From assembly GCA_019918135.1 (NCBI GenBank), contig WBZZ01000897.1:265001-329000 (forward strand): a stretch of 64,000 nucleotides of DNA, in the 5' to 3' direction. Under the pieces are notes generated by a model, which saw only the letters and a list, made by a program, of their open reading frames with translations, searched no databases and was not told the origin of the DNA. The stretch's first letter is position 1. Each line of letters opens with the position of its first letter. The position numbers and the translations under genes are program-made. Source of the DNA: Paulinella micropora (taxonomy: Eukaryota; Cercozoa; Imbricatea; Euglyphida; Paulinellidae). Positions 62,968-64,000 of the stretch are shown here, in pieces.

Positions 62968-62973
62968 TTTTAA
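62968..62973 (-). terminator. ATTAAA poly(A) signal, minus strand
   Basis: ATTAAA (TTTAAT on plus) immediately after the stop of the MYND-finger gene. Confidence 0.5.
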
Positions 62974-63609
62974 TCACTCGGGCGGCACAACACCGGCGGC
63001 GGGCTCGGGGCGGGGCTCCGGCAGCCGCACGGCCCAGGTCTTCTTGTGCCACCAGAACCAGCCGGCCGGCAGTGTCTGGGCCAGGTCCGCGGGCCTGACG
63101 AGGGCCTCGACCACCAGGCCGGCGCAGGGCTGTTGGGCCAGCAGGTCGCGGACGTAAGCCTTCTGGGGGACCTCCAGGTCGCGGGCCGGCCAGAACGCGC
63201 AGGCCAGGCCGTCCTGGCCGGGCCTGGCCGCCGCGTACACCACGCCGCGCGCGCCGGGGGGCCGCAGGTTGCGCAGGGCCTCGGCTAGGCCCCCCGGACC
63301 GGTGGCGCGCTCCACCAAGAGGCCGGCCAGGGCCCGCTCGGCGCTGCCCACGCCGCACACGCCGGCGTGGTGCTCGGCATCGGCCGAGCGGCACTGCCGG
63401 TCACAGTACCAGGTAGAGTCACACCGGTGGCAGCGGGCGCGGCCGGCCGGCTGGTCCGCCGCCCACCACGCCTGGCAGGCGGCGCGCCCGCAGAGCTGCC
63501 ACAGGACTTCGCGGGGTAGGCGCGAGCGCGGGACAATCACGACGCGTCGTTTCCGCCCGGCCCGCTCCGCGAGGGCGGCGCGGGCCCGGCGCTTGCGCTT
63601 GCGGGTCAT
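62974..63609 (-). CDS. MYND zinc-finger protein, 211 aa
   Basis: Basic start MTRKRKRRARAALAERAG, then a MYND-type cluster: CGRAAC, CHRCDSTWYCDRQC, and HHAGVC, with the spacing C-x4-C...C-x2-C-x4-YC-x3-C...H-x3-C. A C-terminal domain follows (VYAARPGQDGLACAFWPARD; QTLPAGWFWWHKKTWAVRLP). MYND fingers bind Pro-x-Leu motifs in eukaryotic regulatory complexes and are frequent in pandoraviruses; they are absent from bacteria, which argues for a eukaryotic or eukaryotic-viral origin of this DNA. Reads whole. Confidence 0.75.
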   Translation of the reverse strand: MTRKRKRRARAALAERAGRKRRVVIVPRSRLPREVLWQLCGRAACQAWWAADQPAGRARCHRCDSTWYCDRQCRSADAEHHAGVCGVGSAERALAGLLVERATGPGGLAEALRNLRPPGARGVVYAAARPGQDGLACAFWPARDLEVPQKAYVRDLLAQQPCAGLVVEALVRPADLAQTLPAGWFWWHKKTWAVRLPEPRPEPAAGVVPPE

Positions 63610-63680
63610 AAGTCGTCAGGTTCTGCCACGGAGGTGATGCTAAGCTACGGCGGAAGCACTCCGCAAGGTCTGCGCGGTCG

Positions 63681-64000
63681 CTACTCGACGGTCGGCCGCA
63701 GCACGTCCCGCCGCAAGTATTTGCGCAGCGCCGGCAACCCCGTGTGGTGTTTGCTCTGCCACACAGAGGCGCCGGTACCTTCCTTGAGCCGCGCGTAGTC
63801 CCGGGGGCTGGTGGCGTGCACCGAAATCTGCAGCGCGGGCGGCGCCTGGCCCAGCAGCCGTTGGACCTGGTCCTGCACCTTTGCCCGCAGCCCCTGGCAC
63901 ACGAAGGCGTTGCGCGCGAGAGCCGCCCACACCTGGGCCTGGGCGCCGTTGCCTCGCAGGGCCTCGCGCACGGCCCGGTCGTGCGATGGTTTCCCGCTCC
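63681..64000 (-). CDS. Partial viral protein running off the right edge
   Basis: Open on the minus strand from the window edge to a stop at 63,681. Contains LRAKVQDQVQRLLGQAPPAL and DYARLKEGTGASVWQSKHHT. The start lies outside the window. No family recognised. Confidence 0.4.
   Translation of the reverse strand, partial: SGKPSHDRAVREALRGNGAQAQVWAALARNAFVCQGLRAKVQDQVQRLLGQAPPALQISVHATSPRDYARLKEGTGASVWQSKHHTGLPALRKYLRRDVLRPTVE

Larger units (their letters stand above)
50573..64000. mobile_element. GC-rich DNA-virus-like insertion, continues beyond window
   Basis: GC content rises abruptly from about 40% to over 70% at about 50,573, inside the PLV-2 fibre gene. The insert is compact, with genes on both strands, little intergenic space, no introns seen, AATAAA signals after some genes, and class 3 lipase and MYND-finger proteins as found in some giant viruses (class 3 lipases and MYND fingers occur in pandoraviruses, for example). 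No capsid, polymerase or packaging gene is visible in this part, so the family stays open. Mostly readable, with about five breaks, some of which could be sequence errors in long G/C runs. Not obviously old. Confidence 0.6.

Noticed and set aside
50573-64000. Bacterial contamination or GC-rich bacterial island
   Set aside because: MYND finger, AATAAA signals after stop codons and lack of operon-like ribosome-binding sites favour a eukaryotic virus. An assembly chimera is still possible and is listed as the refuting outcome.

Overview
The window is eukaryotic DNA built mostly of nested mobile and virus-derived sequence. Evidence for a eukaryote is a tRNA-derived SINE family, long (ATT)n tracts, remnants of a Ty3/Gypsy-like retroelement and AATAAA poly(A) signals. 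The host cannot be named from the sequence. A unicellular eukaryote is plausible, because Polinton-like viruses of this kind are best known from protists, but that is inference.

Layout: (1) 1-2,136: an unidentified interrupted coding stretch, a short direct-repeat pair and TA-rich DNA. (2) 2,137-25,733: a nearly complete but broken integrated Polinton-like virus (PLV-1), bounded by 1.13-kb terminal inverted repeats. It carries a double-jelly-roll major capsid protein, penton, packaging ATPase, phospholipase-A2-like protein, a very long tail-fibre-like protein with a peptidase-S74 chaperone end, a primase-SF3 helicase, and a tyrosine recombinase resembling telomere resolvases. About a dozen breaks are spread over its genes. 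(3) 25,734-28,195: an array of about 22-bp imperfect palindromes (AGTGATNATCACT type), split by an insertion. (4) 28,196-43,630: SINE-like families, ATT arrays and head-to-head Ty3-like fragments. (5) 44,131-50,572: the left part of a second, related element (PLV-2). It has the same two leader genes as PLV-1 but a DDE (rve) integrase where PLV-1 has the tyrosine recombinase, and a tail-fibre gene locally almost identical to that of PLV-1. (6) 50,573-64,000: DNA of about 70-75% GC, densely coding on both strands. It interrupts the PLV-2 tail-fibre gene and runs off the window. It encodes a class 3 lipase, a MYND-finger protein and several unrecognised proteins, some followed by poly(A) signals, and looks like part of a large GC-rich eukaryotic DNA virus of unidentified family.

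How the genes fit together: PLV-1 has a minus-strand virion module (penton, capsid, ATPase, PLA2-like, coiled-coil proteins, fibre) and a minus-strand replication module at the right. The integration module lies at the left on the plus strand. Many of its genes have a TATATAA-like box only 5-20 bases before the start codon. The most notable points are the alternative integrases at the same place in two related elements, the telomere-resolvase-like protein together with inverted sites in the long TIRs, the GC-rich virus lodged in PLV-2, the palindrome array, and a 3' tail of conserved position and hairpin shape shared by several otherwise unrelated SINE-like repeats.
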